Shown: positions 33,634-42,300 of the stretch, piece after piece | Layout of the letters: the number at the start of each line of letters is the position of its first letter | Numbering within the stretch: the first letter of the stretch is position 1 | NCBI RefSeq assembly: GCF_006274605.1 | Contig: NZ_CP040846.1 | Location: 1,247,041 to 1,311,040 of the forward strand | Source of the DNA: Thermococcus indicus | GTDB lineage: Archaea; Methanobacteriota_B; Thermococci; Thermococcales; Thermococcaceae | Reading direction: 5' to 3' | DNA: 64,000 bases | Made by a program: the position numbers and the translations under genes | The notes under the pieces: generated by a model | Seen by the model: the letters and a program-made list of their open reading frames with translations, nothing else | Databases searched by the model: none | What the model was told of the DNA's origin: nothing

Positions 33634-34914
33634 TCAGGTAAGGCTCTTTCCCCTCGTCTCCTCTCCCAGAGCCAGGACGTCCAGCGCGCCGATTATTGCA
33701 ACGACCGCTATTACGAGCACCGCCAAAGCGCTCCCACTCAGCTCCATTATCCTTCCGGCAAGGATGGGCGCGATTCCCCCGCCTATCCTCGCCATCGCTC
33801 CCGCCCAGCCGGTTCCGGTGCCCCTGACTGCAGTAGGATAGAGCTCCGGCGTGTAGGCGTAGATGGCTCCCCAGGCACCGAGGTTGAAGAAGCTGAAGGC
33901 TATCGCGCTCGCGATTATCGCCCCCTCGTTGCCAGCGCTTGCCGCGAAGTAGAAGCCGACGCCCGCTATTCCCGAGAGCAGGAGGTAGTATGAGAGGGTC
34001 TTCTTCCGGCCGATTTTTTCGAGGAGATAAGCGGCGCTCCAGTATCCGGGCAGCTGAGCTATCGCCGTGATGATGAAGTACTGGAAGCTCCGGAAAACGG
34101 TGATTCCGAGGGTGGCTGAGAGGAACTTCGGAAGCCAGATGAAGAAGCCGTAGTAGGCGAAGGCGATGCTGAACCAGGCTATCGTGAGCATGAGCGTAAC
34201 CCGTCCATACTTCCTCCAGAGGTCTCCGACCGAGGCTTTCTTTTCCCCTTTCGGGGCCTCAAGCTTGACGCTCACGCCGAGCACCTTTCTGATGGTCTCC
34301 TCGGCCTCCTTAACGCGTCCTTTGATGAGCAGGTAGCGGGGCGACTCCGGAAGCGTGAGGAGGAGCGGTAGGATGAGTAATATCGCACCGCCGAAGAGCA
34401 GTATGCTCCTCCAGTCAGCCTTTACGAGAACCGCAACGACGCCGATGATTATCGTTCCTATCGCCCAGAAGCTCTCGAGGATCGAAATCATCGCGCCCCT
34501 TATCGAGCGGGGCATGAACTCGGCGAAGTACGAGCTCGCGACCGGCAAGGAGCCACCGAGGCCGAGGCCGACGATGAAGCGGAGGACTATGAGGGTGTCC
34601 AGATTCCCTGCGAACGAGCTGACTATCGAGCCGAGGGAGAAGGTTGAGACTGCTAAGATGAGCGTCTTCTTCCGCCCAATCCTATCGGCAAGGTAGCCGA
34701 AGAGCCACGCGCCGAAGAGCATGCCGAAGAGCGCCGCCGAGCCGAGAGAGCCGAGCTTTGTCAGGCTCCCCTGGAAGGCCGGGTCGTTCTTGAGCAGGGC
34801 TATGACGAATCCTGCCGAGATGGTGTTCACCGCTATGAACGCCCATACGGTTCCGAGGATGGCCAAAAGCGTGTAGTGGAACTTATTCAACCGGGAGTTT
34901 TCGATGGCCTCCAC
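33634..34914 (-). CDS. MFS transporter, sugar/metabolite-porter type
   Basis: A 426-residue major-facilitator protein with 12 helices in two halves. The signature GYLADRIGRKKTL follows helix 2 and the repeat LEKIGRKKTLSYY follows helix 8. ESPRYLLIKGR after helix 6 is the metabolite/sugar-H+ symporter mark. Substrate unknown. GTG 34914 is preferred over GTG 34923 because GGTGAG (34925-34920) is then four bases upstream. It converges on the small export gene. Confidence 0.85.
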   Translation of the reverse strand: MEAIENSRLNKFHYTLLAILGTVWAFIAVNTISAGFVIALLKNDPAFQGSLTKLGSLGSAALFGMLFGAWLFGYLADRIGRKKTLILAVSTFSLGSIVSSFAGNLDTLIVLRFIVGLGLGGSLPVASSYFAEFMPRSIRGAMISILESFWAIGTIIIGVVAVLVKADWRSILLFGGAILLILPLLLTLPESPRYLLIKGRVKEAEETIRKVLGVSVKLEAPKGEKKASVGDLWRKYGRVTLMLTIAWFSIAFAYYGFFIWLPKFLSATLGITVFRSFQYFIITAIAQLPGYWSAAYLLEKIGRKKTLSYYLLLSGIAGVGFYFAASAGNEGAIIASAIAFSFFNLGAWGAIYAYTPELYPTAVRGTGTGWAGAMARIGGGIAPILAGRIMELSGSALAVLVIAVVAIIGALDVLALGEETRGKSLT

Positions 34915-35118
34915 AGCTCTCACCCGATTTCATTTGCATGAAGATGTTTTTAAGCGTTTTCTCGGTTGTTCCGTCCTGTTACACAGGTTTGGACAATTTC
35001 CCGGAGATTTCGGAAAGTAACGTGACTCCTGGTTCTCTGATGCTGGAGATTATGGTCTTTGCGCCATTCAAAAACCTTAAATCCTTCGGGGATTCAACTT
35101 CCCATCCCGGGTGGTGAG

Positions 35119-36318
35119 ATGAATCTGCTGGGAAGGTACAGGCTCCTTTTCATTCTCATGAACACGGGCTTCATCGGGAACCTCACGGTCATCTACTACC
35201 TTTCGAAGGGCATTACCTACGGTCAGATCGGTCTCGTGAGCGCAATCTCGGCGCTGGGCTTCTTTCTCTTTGAGGTTCCGACCGGTGTCGTGGCCGACAA
35301 GGTGAGCAGAAAGACCAGCGTGCTTATCGGAATGGCGCTCTTCTCCCTCGGAACGGTCATCCTGATTCTTCTCCAGAACTTTCCCATGCTGATAGCCTAC
35401 GCCGTCATCTCTTCCCTCGGGGCGACCTTCGTGAGCGGCAGCCTTCAGGCGTGGCTTTTCGACAATTTGAAGCACATTGGAATGGAAAAGCGCTACCGCG
35501 AGGTTATGAAGAACGTTAAAACGCTGACGCTTATTTTCTCCGCGTTCTCGATTTCAATCGGTGCCTTCCTGGCACAGCTTTACGGGTTTACCCTTCCCCT
35601 CGTCATGACTCTCATCATGGAGCTCGGCGCCCTATTGACGGCGCTCTCGATACCCGAGTACGAGTTCAAGAAGCCCGAGGTTTCATACCACCTCCACGTT
35701 CTACACTCAGCCAGGGAGCTTTTAAGGGCAGACCTTCTTCCTTTGGTTCTCATCTCAATCGCCGTGACGATGTCAATTAACCAGTTCCGGCAGTTCTTCG
35801 AGCCTTACCTAGGAGAGATACTGGCGAGAGGTCTTGAGACGACCCTCATGGGCACCCTCGGACTTCTCGGCATCGTCGAGGTTGTTATCAAAACCCTCCC
35901 CCGGCTCATTGGGATTAGACTGGGGAAGAAGTGGAGCGTGAGGGCCTACGAAGCCGCTCCCCTCGCGATTCCGGTTTTTACAGCCCTCTCAGTGCTCTTC
36001 CAGAACCCGCTCTTCATCGTCCTGCTTGGAGTCCTTGCGACAATCGTCAACACGGCCTTTGGCTTCAACGTCTCCATAGAGTTCCAGCACAGGATACCGA
36101 GCGAGAAGAGGGCGACTGTTCTGTCCCTCGAGGTGATGTTCTCCGCGGTGGTGATGGCCCTCTTCTACACCCTCTACGGGTTCGCCGTTGACAGGTTCGG
36201 GTTGAGTGAAGCCAGACTGCTGTTCGCGGTGGTTCTTTTCGGCATCGGCCTGGCTTTCAAGCTGGCCAGCCTCGGCCCGCTGAGAGAGCCACTAGAGCTG
36301 AGGTATCTGGCGGAGTAA
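35119..36318 (+). CDS. MFS transporter
   Basis: A 399-residue major-facilitator protein with 12 predicted helices. The loop signature VVADKVSRKTSVLIG lies between helices 2 and 3. The best match is drug/efflux-type MFS; no substrate is indicated. ATG 35119 follows GGTGGTGAG. It is divergent from the MFS gene at 33634-34914 with about 200 bases between, which contain a TATA-like AACCTTAAATCC at 35082-35093 and nothing else visible. Confidence 0.85.
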   Translation: MNLLGRYRLLFILMNTGFIGNLTVIYYLSKGITYGQIGLVSAISALGFFLFEVPTGVVADKVSRKTSVLIGMALFSLGTVILILLQNFPMLIAYAVISSLGATFVSGSLQAWLFDNLKHIGMEKRYREVMKNVKTLTLIFSAFSISIGAFLAQLYGFTLPLVMTLIMELGALLTALSIPEYEFKKPEVSYHLHVLHSARELLRADLLPLVLISIAVTMSINQFRQFFEPYLGEILARGLETTLMGTLGLLGIVEVVIKTLPRLIGIRLGKKWSVRAYEAAPLAIPVFTALSVLFQNPLFIVLLGVLATIVNTAFGFNVSIEFQHRIPSEKRATVLSLEVMFSAVVMALFYTLYGFAVDRFGLSEARLLFAVVLFGIGLAFKLASLGPLREPLELRYLAE

Positions 36319-36329
36319 CATTTTTGGTT

Positions 36330-37409
36330 TTACCTCTGAAAGACCCTCTTAACGACTGGATCCGGAATGTAATACTCTCCGTAACCCGTGTGCTCGAGAA
36401 AGCCATAATCAACGAGGTTTCTTAGATACTTTCGCATGTCTTTACTGTCTATTCCCCGCCCTTCCCGAAGGGAGAGGGCGTTTAAAATGTCCCTTCTCCT
36501 TGCAGTCGGCTGGGATGAAGTAATTGTCGCTACTATCTCCATTATTGCCCTGTACCTCGGACTCAGTTCATCGAGTTCCCGAAATTCTGACTCAACGTAT
36601 CCGCTGGCCTCTTCGAGAACGCTGTCTATTGCGTCCCAGTGGGAGCTACCATCGATTCGGTATGCCCCATAGTGAGTGAGCCAGCCAGGAACGCCGTCAA
36701 GGGTTCTAACTGCGGATAGAAGTTCTCTCGTTGGCACTTCAATACCGTATTCGGCAAAACCCCTCTCCAGAAATTCAAGGCTTTCGGAAGGGTTAAATCG
36801 GGGAAGCTTTATCCTGACATGGTACCGCCCGTATAGTGGGGCGCTGTAGTCTCCAAAACGGAGGAATTTCTCAAGAACGCCAACCTGAGATCCCGTTAAT
36901 ACAACTGCGATATTTTGAAGGGTGTCATATACCCACGAAAGGAGAAGGGTAAAATCGTTTCGGGCAAAGCGCAGATACTGGGCCTCGTCGAACGCTATCA
37001 CAGCAAGTTCGTGTTTTTCATTTATATCTTCAAGAGCCTCCGTTAGTTCCTCTGGTTTCGATTTAAGCCTTATACCGTAACCCCTAACGCTTATCCCCTC
37101 GATGCGGGACACTATTCTCGAAAACCTGTCCCTGCTCAGGAGTTCAAGGTCGCTTGTAATGACCTTTGAAGGGTTGTACATATTTATTGAAGCTGCCTTA
37201 CGTGAGTCAATGATTAGGTAGGGGATTTTTTTTGTACGGTAGAGTTCATTAAGGGTAGCATATAAAAAGGTGGTTTTCCCTATTCTTCTTGGTCCAGTTA
37301 TCACGAACAAACGTCTTCCGTTCTCAAGCTTTTCAATGAACTCAAGAAACTCTGCCTTCCTACCGAACACATCCTTTATGGAAGTTTTTGGTTCAACACT
37401 GAACAACAT
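36330..37409 (-). CDS. Archaeal AAA-type ATPase (short form)
   Basis: A 359-residue ATPase with Walker A GPRRIGKTTFLY (about residues 39-50), Walker B LAVIAFDEAQYLRF (about 136-149), sensor VVLTGSQVG and a C-terminal winged helix (IVATITSSQPTARRRDIL, then YLRNLVDYGFLEHTG). It belongs to the same broad archaeal ATPase group as 24298-25689 but lacks the DUF234 nuclease-like end. Two TACCCC palindromes flank its promoter. It may bind DNA and regulate its own expression, which is inference. Confidence 0.85.
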   Translation of the reverse strand: MLFSVEPKTSIKDVFGRKAEFLEFIEKLENGRRLFVITGPRRIGKTTFLYATLNELYRTKKIPYLIIDSRKAASINMYNPSKVITSDLELLSRDRFSRIVSRIEGISVRGYGIRLKSKPEELTEALEDINEKHELAVIAFDEAQYLRFARNDFTLLLSWVYDTLQNIAVVLTGSQVGVLEKFLRFGDYSAPLYGRYHVRIKLPRFNPSESLEFLERGFAEYGIEVPTRELLSAVRTLDGVPGWLTHYGAYRIDGSSHWDAIDSVLEEASGYVESEFRELDELSPRYRAIMEIVATITSSQPTARRRDILNALSLREGRGIDSKDMRKYLRNLVDYGFLEHTGYGEYYIPDPVVKRVFQR

Positions 37410-37414
37410 ATCCC

Positions 37415-37431
37415 TACCCCAAAATGGGGTG
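37415..37431. promoter_or_regulatory. Palindromic operator, copy 1, at the ATPase start site
   Basis: TACCCC-AAAAT-GGGGTG, just upstream of the ATPase start (37409), on the likely transcription start. Copy 2 is at 37489-37505 with the same 5-base spacer length. Confidence 0.6.
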
Positions 37432-37488
37432 GGGTGCTTGAATTATAAAAATCTTGCCCTTTTCAATGAAAGGGCCGAAAAAGCAGGG

Positions 37489-37505
37489 TACCCCAAAAGG
37501 GGGTA
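37489..37505. promoter_or_regulatory. Palindromic operator, copy 2
   Basis: TACCCC-AAAAG-GGGGTA, perfect 6-base arms. It lies 74 bases from copy 1, on the far side of the minus-strand TATA (TTTTTATAATT, 37442-37452). Confidence 0.6.
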
Positions 37506-37552
37506 TGAACTAAACTGTACATCATGCACCCAACAAAAAGAAAGGGAAAGCC

Positions 37553-38875
37553 TCACTTCGTAGCCCTCGTTATGCCAACGTCCTCCACGAGAACGTACGG
37601 CGTTGAAACCGGCGTGCTGACCTCCCACCAGTGGACGTGGTGGCTCTCCTTTCCGAGGGCCTTGATCCCCTCAAGGATCCTCTGGAAGTTGTCGCTGACG
37701 CGGATGTTCCTTATCGGCTTAAGCTCGCCGTTCTCGACGAGGAACATCCCATCCCTCGGAATGGTCGAGAAATCGCCGGCGACGTAGTTCTGGAATCTCG
37801 TGTACCAGACGTTGGTGATGTAGATTCCCCTCTTCACCTCGCTGAAGAGCTCCTCCTTGGTGTAGTCCCCGGGCTCAAGGACGATGTTCCACGCGTGGGG
37901 CATCATTAAGCCAGCGTTGGCCGTTGTTTCGGTTCCGTACTTCTTCGCCATGCTCGTGTTGAGGAGGAAGGTCTTGAAGGTTCCGTTTTCAATGATGGTC
38001 GTTTCCCTCGTAGGCACTCCCTCGTCGTCGAACTTTCTGCTGCCGTAACCGTTGGGCATGTTGCCGACGTCCTTTATCGTGACGATTTCATTGGCTACTT
38101 TCTGACCCAGCTTGTTCACCAGGAAGCTAAAACCGGCCTCTGCCGCGTAAGCCGATGTCATGAAGCTCATGTAGCTCAGCAGGTTCGCAAAGGCCAGCGG
38201 GTCGAAGATTACATCAAACTTTCCTTCCGGCCCCTGCTCCGGGTTCTGGGCGAGCTTTGCAATCTCGCCGGCCTTCCTTCCAGCGCTCTCGGGATCGAAC
38301 TTCTTGAGAACCCTCACCGAGTTCGTTCCGTGTCCGCTCTCAAGGTCGCCGATGAAGGCCCTAACGCTTATCTCTATCCCCGTCCCCTCGTCAAAAGCTT
38401 CAACCCCGTTGCTCGTGGTTAAGTAAAGCTTGTTGTGGTCGGTGTAGAGAACGCCGGCAACTCTCTTGGCCCCTTCCTCAAGCGCCGCATTTATAGCACT
38501 CTCAACATACTCGTTCGGCTCGTCGAGTTCGACTATGGCCTTGTCGAAGGTCTCGGGAATGTCCCTATACTCGAACGGCCCTTGGGCTATTCCGTAGTAG
38601 TCCTCCTTCGGCGCCATTCCCTTCATGTTGCTCAGAAGGGTCTTCAGAGTCCGCTCGATGTTCTCCTCGCTCAGCTCGGTGATACTCGTTCCGGCAACGC
38701 GCTTCTCAAGCTCGACGAACAGCTCCACCTTCCTCTCGTGCCAGTTTTTCGCCACCGTTATCTCGTTGTTGGCGAAGCGGACCTGCCTGCGGTTGGTCTC
38801 GTAGGCTAAAACGACAATATCGTTGAAGCCGAGCTCTTTGGCCTTCTTAAGGATGAACCCATTAACGTCGAACAT
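37553..38875 (-). CDS. PmbA/TldE-type subunit of a TldD/TldE protease (pair 1)
   Basis: A 440-residue member of the modulator-of-gyrase family. It lacks the HExxxH motif, so it is the TldE/PmbA-like partner that forms a heterodimer with TldD. Family marks include YGSRKFDDEGVPTRETTIIENG and the C-terminal AGDFSTIPRDGMFLVENGEL. ATG 38875 follows GAGGTGGTGG and lies 11 bases from the stop of its tldD partner upstream. TldD/E proteases trim unfolded peptides and some RiPP precursors in bacteria; an archaeal substrate is unknown. Confidence 0.9.
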   Translation of the reverse strand: MFDVNGFILKKAKELGFNDIVVLAYETNRRQVRFANNEITVAKNWHERKVELFVELEKRVAGTSITELSEENIERTLKTLLSNMKGMAPKEDYYGIAQGPFEYRDIPETFDKAIVELDEPNEYVESAINAALEEGAKRVAGVLYTDHNKLYLTTSNGVEAFDEGTGIEISVRAFIGDLESGHGTNSVRVLKKFDPESAGRKAGEIAKLAQNPEQGPEGKFDVIFDPLAFANLLSYMSFMTSAYAAEAGFSFLVNKLGQKVANEIVTIKDVGNMPNGYGSRKFDDEGVPTRETTIIENGTFKTFLLNTSMAKKYGTETTANAGLMMPHAWNIVLEPGDYTKEELFSEVKRGIYITNVWYTRFQNYVAGDFSTIPRDGMFLVENGELKPIRNIRVSDNFQRILEGIKALGKESHHVHWWEVSTPVSTPYVLVEDVGITRATK

Positions 38876-38885
38876 CTCCACCACC

Positions 38886-40307
38886 TCACGGCCTCCTCAG
38901 CGGTATGTCCCTGAGCCTTGCATGCGCTCCGCCCATCCAGACCGGGACGCCCTGTCCGGGCTCGCCTTTACCGCAGGTTCCCGGGAACATCTCGACCTCC
39001 CTGCCAACCGCATCGACGCTGCTCCACAGAGCTCTCGTGGTTATCTCAAGGATAGGCCTCCTGACAGGGTGCTTTATCTCGCCGTTCTCGATGAGGTAGG
39101 CCTCCCTGCCGATGTACCTCTGCTGGTAGCGCCTGTCGTCGATGTTCCACTCGTTGAACGAGACCATGTAAACGCCGAGCTTGACGTCCTCAATCAGCTC
39201 CTCGAAGGAGTGGTCACCGGGAGCGAGATAAGTGTTGGCCATCCTGACTATCGGCTCGCGGTTGTAGTTTATTGCCCTCGCGGCCGCGTTGGAGCGCTGG
39301 CCCAGCTTTGCCGCGTATTCTCTGTTCGTGAGGAACTCGGTGATTATTCCGTCCTTGATGAGGTACCTCGGCCTCGCCTTCACGCCCTCGTCGTCGTAGA
39401 GGTAGAATCCCCAGCTGTTCGGCAGGGTTGGGTCTTCGATGACGGTAACGGCTTCACTCCCGATCCTCTCGCCGAGCATGTCCGGCTTGACGAAGCTCTC
39501 TCCAGCTTGGGCCGCTTCCCTTCCGAAAATCCTGTCTGCCTCGTATGGATGGCCGACGCTCTCGTGGACGGCTATGCCTGCCACCTCCGGGCTTATGACA
39601 AGGTCAACCCTGCCTTCGGGTGGCTTCTGGCCTTCATAGATCAGCTTCTTGAGGGCCTGAACGTCCTTCACCGCCCAGTTCCACGGCTCGTCCTTCTCGA
39701 TTAGCTCCAGGCCACCGGAGAAGGCCCTCTGAACGAAGGGTGCCTGCTCCATCTGGCCGTTCTCGAAGACGACGAGGTTGTACATGACAGAAACGCGCGG
39801 GATCTTGCTCTTTACGTATGCTCCTTCGCTGTTGACGAAGATTTTCTTCCACATCTGGTCGGAGTAGCCGAGGTATCTCATCGGGACGTTTACCCCGGTT
39901 GCTTTAACCTCCTCCTCGATTTTCCTGAGGAGTTCGAGCTTCTCCTCCGGAGAAATATCCCTGAAGTCCTTCTTCATCTTGACCTTGTAGGACACCCTAT
40001 GAAAGTCCTCATCACTGAAAACTATCGGTTCCTTCCTCACCCTGGAGGCCGCCTTGGCCAGCTTGACGGCCTTCTTGACGGCCTCGCTCACGCTCTCTTT
40101 CGTGAGGACGTTGGTTGAAGCGAAGCCCATTCCTCCATCGACCAAGACCCTGATCCCTATCCCCCTGTCGGCGAGTATCTCAAGGCCTTCGGGGTTGCCG
40201 TTCTTCATAGCTAAGGAAGTGCCGTTCTTCTCCTCGAAGCGCGCTTCGGCGTAGCTAGCCCCCAGTTCGAGGGCCTTCTCAACGGCGAACTCCACGAGTT
40301 CATGCAT
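38886..40307 (-). CDS. TldD metalloprotease subunit (pair 1)
   Basis: A 473-residue catalytic subunit with the zinc motif HESVGH in AGIAVHESVGHPYEADR, the conserved DDEGVKARPRYLIKDG and late VEMFPGTCGKGEPGQGVP. It cleaves unstructured peptides together with the PmbA-type partner encoded directly downstream. ATG 40307 is preferred: GAGGTG lies six bases upstream. A short relic gene lies on the other strand beyond the promoter. Confidence 0.92.
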   Translation of the reverse strand: MHELVEFAVEKALELGASYAEARFEEKNGTSLAMKNGNPEGLEILADRGIGIRVLVDGGMGFASTNVLTKESVSEAVKKAVKLAKAASRVRKEPIVFSDEDFHRVSYKVKMKKDFRDISPEEKLELLRKIEEEVKATGVNVPMRYLGYSDQMWKKIFVNSEGAYVKSKIPRVSVMYNLVVFENGQMEQAPFVQRAFSGGLELIEKDEPWNWAVKDVQALKKLIYEGQKPPEGRVDLVISPEVAGIAVHESVGHPYEADRIFGREAAQAGESFVKPDMLGERIGSEAVTVIEDPTLPNSWGFYLYDDEGVKARPRYLIKDGIITEFLTNREYAAKLGQRSNAAARAINYNREPIVRMANTYLAPGDHSFEELIEDVKLGVYMVSFNEWNIDDRRYQQRYIGREAYLIENGEIKHPVRRPILEITTRALWSSVDAVGREVEMFPGTCGKGEPGQGVPVWMGGAHARLRDIPLRRP

Positions 40308-40370
40308 GCACATCACCTCGGTTTACTGCATAGAATAGTGCGTCCGGAAGTATAAAAGTCTTTCCGTTAA

Positions 40371-40487
40371 GATGACGGTCGAAAAGACCTTAGCGGAGAG
40401 GAGCTTAAGGAGCTTGAAAAACTTTCCAAAGAAACGCTGGAAAACGGAGTGCCTTGGGAGGAAGCCAAGAGGGAGCTTGGCCTTTGA
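40371..40487 (+). pseudogene. Relic of an antitoxin-like or small helical protein gene
   Basis: The frame 40371-40487 encodes DDGRKDLSGEELKELEKL, then SKETLENGVPWEEAKRELGL and a stop. It has no start codon, because a TAA directly precedes it. The sequence looks like the tail of a small coiled regulatory protein, such as a VapB-like antitoxin. The overlapping ATG frame at 40372 gives nonsense. It is likely the remains of a deleted gene. Confidence 0.4.
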
Positions 40488-40550
40488 GGGCCTATTTTTG
40501 GAAAAGAGTAAACGTGAGGGGACTAAGACATATCCGCCATACCCTCATTG

Positions 40551-41135
40551 CTATTTCACTCGTGGTCGCACAAAGGGGTCATCTATAAGCCTGGTTTCAA
40601 CGCCGTTCTTGGTATACCTTGCCATGACAAAGAGGCCTGATTTTGCGTTGAGTATGACAACGGGTCTGAAAGCGGCTTGGTTATGATGGGAATAGCAGAG
40701 TCCCCAGCAGGTGTACTCAATGACGAGTTGAGCCTGGGCACTAGCACCCCGTCTTTCAATCGCGGTTCTAATTGCGGCTTTGACCAGGGGGTACAGCTCG
40801 TGAGAAGGTAGTCTCTCGAATTTCTTCGAAAGTTCCTCAAGTGTTCCCTGGTGAATTTTCACAAAGGGGAACTCCCCATACAATTCACGGGAGAGTGTTT
40901 TCCCTTCCTGTCTTTTCTTGCATAATTCCAGCTCATACTCTACGAATTCCACGGGTAGATTGTATCTGAAGCTCTTTCCTCTTCGAATCCTAACGTCGTC
41001 CACGGTTAGCCCCTTCGACCGAAGCCACTCCATCAAATCCTTTTTGAGTTGATGGTCTGTTATGGTGTATCCTAACAGTTCCCTCACCAGGAGCTTTACA
41101 TCGCCAAGCGTGATTGGCCCATCTTCAGGCTTCAT
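40551..41135 (-). CDS. Hypothetical protein
   Basis: A 194-residue, charged cytoplasmic protein. Residues about 10-60 look like a small helical DNA-binding-type unit (GDVKLLVRELLGYTITDHQLKKDL). A region with AQAQLVIEYTCWGLCYSHHNQ holds two cysteines and two histidines that could bind a metal. The family is not recognised. ATG 41135 suits a TATA near 41165-41175 on the minus strand; ATG 41156 is also possible. It follows mazG-type and racemase-like genes on the same strand. Confidence 0.6.
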   Translation of the reverse strand: MKPEDGPITLGDVKLLVRELLGYTITDHQLKKDLMEWLRSKGLTVDDVRIRRGKSFRYNLPVEFVEYELELCKKRQEGKTLSRELYGEFPFVKIHQGTLEELSKKFERLPSHELYPLVKAAIRTAIERRGASAQAQLVIEYTCWGLCYSHHNQAAFRPVVILNAKSGLFVMARYTKNGVETRLIDDPFVRPRVK

Positions 41136-41170
41136 AACTAATCCCCGACGGAGCATAAAGAATTTAGAAA

Positions 41171-41473
41171 TTAAAACTTCTCCTCACACTCGCACGGCTT
41201 CTTCCCGCAGTAGGGGCAGACGCCGGGGTATTTCTTCTTCGCGGCTTCCTCCAGATCAACGCCGAGCAAGTTTGCTAAGCTCGCGAGCCAGGCTAAAACG
41301 TCCGCAAACTCTTCCTCCATAGCCTCGCGGTCCTTCTTCCTTATCGCCTCACTTAGCTCCCCCACTTCCTCCACAAACCAGAGGAACGTCCTCTCCACTC
41401 CCCTCTTCGAGTCCTTGTGGAAGTAGATTTCCTTGATCATCTCCTGAAACTCGCGTATCTCCACTTCTTTCAC
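41171..41473 (-). CDS. MazG-type nucleotide pyrophosphohydrolase
   Basis: A 100-residue all-alpha NTP pyrophosphohydrolase with EEVGELSEAIRK and EEFADVLAWLASLAN, the two acidic helix motifs that bind Mg and nucleotide. It cleans the pool of non-canonical NTPs. The C-terminus CPYCGKKPCEC is a small cysteine pair motif, often zinc-binding in archaeal members. GTG 41473 is used because the longer ORF would overlap the racemase gene and start with non-family residues. Confidence 0.85.
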   Translation of the reverse strand: MKEVEIREFQEMIKEIYFHKDSKRGVERTFLWFVEEVGELSEAIRKKDREAMEEEFADVLAWLASLANLLGVDLEEAAKKKYPGVCPYCGKKPCECEEKF

Positions 41474-41505
41474 CCGGGGGAAAGGGGAAGAAAAGGGCTT
41501 AAAAA

Positions 41506-42186
41506 TCACTCGCTTGCCACTTCGATGAGTTTTCTCATGTGAATCTCAACGGTGTCGAAGACCTCCGCCTCAACGTCGCCAGGCTTCACTATCAGCGGAA
41601 GCTCGGTGCAGCCGAGAATTACGCCCTCAACACCTTGCTCCTCTATGTAGCGGGTGATGAGGTCAATCACCCAGTCCCTGCTGGCGAAGTTCTCGAACAT
41701 CAGCTCCTCCGTGATTATCCTGTTCAGCTCGTCCATCTCTTCCTCGATCGGCGTGATGACATCAAAACCTGCCTCGCGGAGGGCGTTCTTGTAGAAGTCC
41801 GCCGTCATGGTCGTCTTGGTTCCAAGGAGGAGAACCCTCCTAACGCCCCTCCTCTTCATCTCTTCGATGAGCGCGTCTATTATGCTCACCATCGGGACGC
41901 TAACGGCTTCCTGAACGTCCGGAAAGACTATGTGCGGTGTGTTGGCGGAGAGCGATATTATCTCCGCCCCGGCCCTCTCAAGGGCCTTGGCGGCTTTGAT
42001 GAGTATCTCCTTCCTCCCTTCCCAGCCGTTCGGGTTGTGGATGAACTCTTTGAAGTTTATCGAGTAGATTATCAGCTCCGGAAAGACGTACGGCTCGAAC
42101 TTTTCCCTGCTTATCTCCAGGTATTTCTTGTAGTAATAACACGTCGCCTCGGGGCTTGTTCCGCCTATTATTCCTATCCTCTTCAT
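41506..42186 (-). CDS. Asp/Glu racemase-family protein lacking the first catalytic cysteine
   Basis: A 226-residue protein of the PLP-independent Asp/Glu racemase fold: MKRIGIIGGTSPEAT at the start and GCTELPLIV near residue 195. The first catalytic position, normally in a CNT motif, reads LSANTPH, with Ala where Cys is expected, while the second Cys in GCTE is kept. A true two-cysteine racemase at 58467-59159 in the same window has both. This copy may be a one-base enzyme, a hydrolase-like variant or inactive. ATG 42186 is clear. Confidence 0.8.
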   Translation of the reverse strand: MKRIGIIGGTSPEATCYYYKKYLEISREKFEPYVFPELIIYSINFKEFIHNPNGWEGRKEILIKAAKALERAGAEIISLSANTPHIVFPDVQEAVSVPMVSIIDALIEEMKRRGVRRVLLLGTKTTMTADFYKNALREAGFDVITPIEEEMDELNRIITEELMFENFASRDWVIDLITRYIEEQGVEGVILGCTELPLIVKPGDVEAEVFDTVEIHMRKLIEVASE

Positions 42187-42300
42187 GAGAACCACCGAAG
42201 GAGTTAGCTTAAAGAGGGATATGAACCTTTTGGTTCAAAACGAAAGGTTTGAGTGAATGGGATTCTCAAAAAGCCGGCGAAAAGAGAGAAAGACCGAAGA

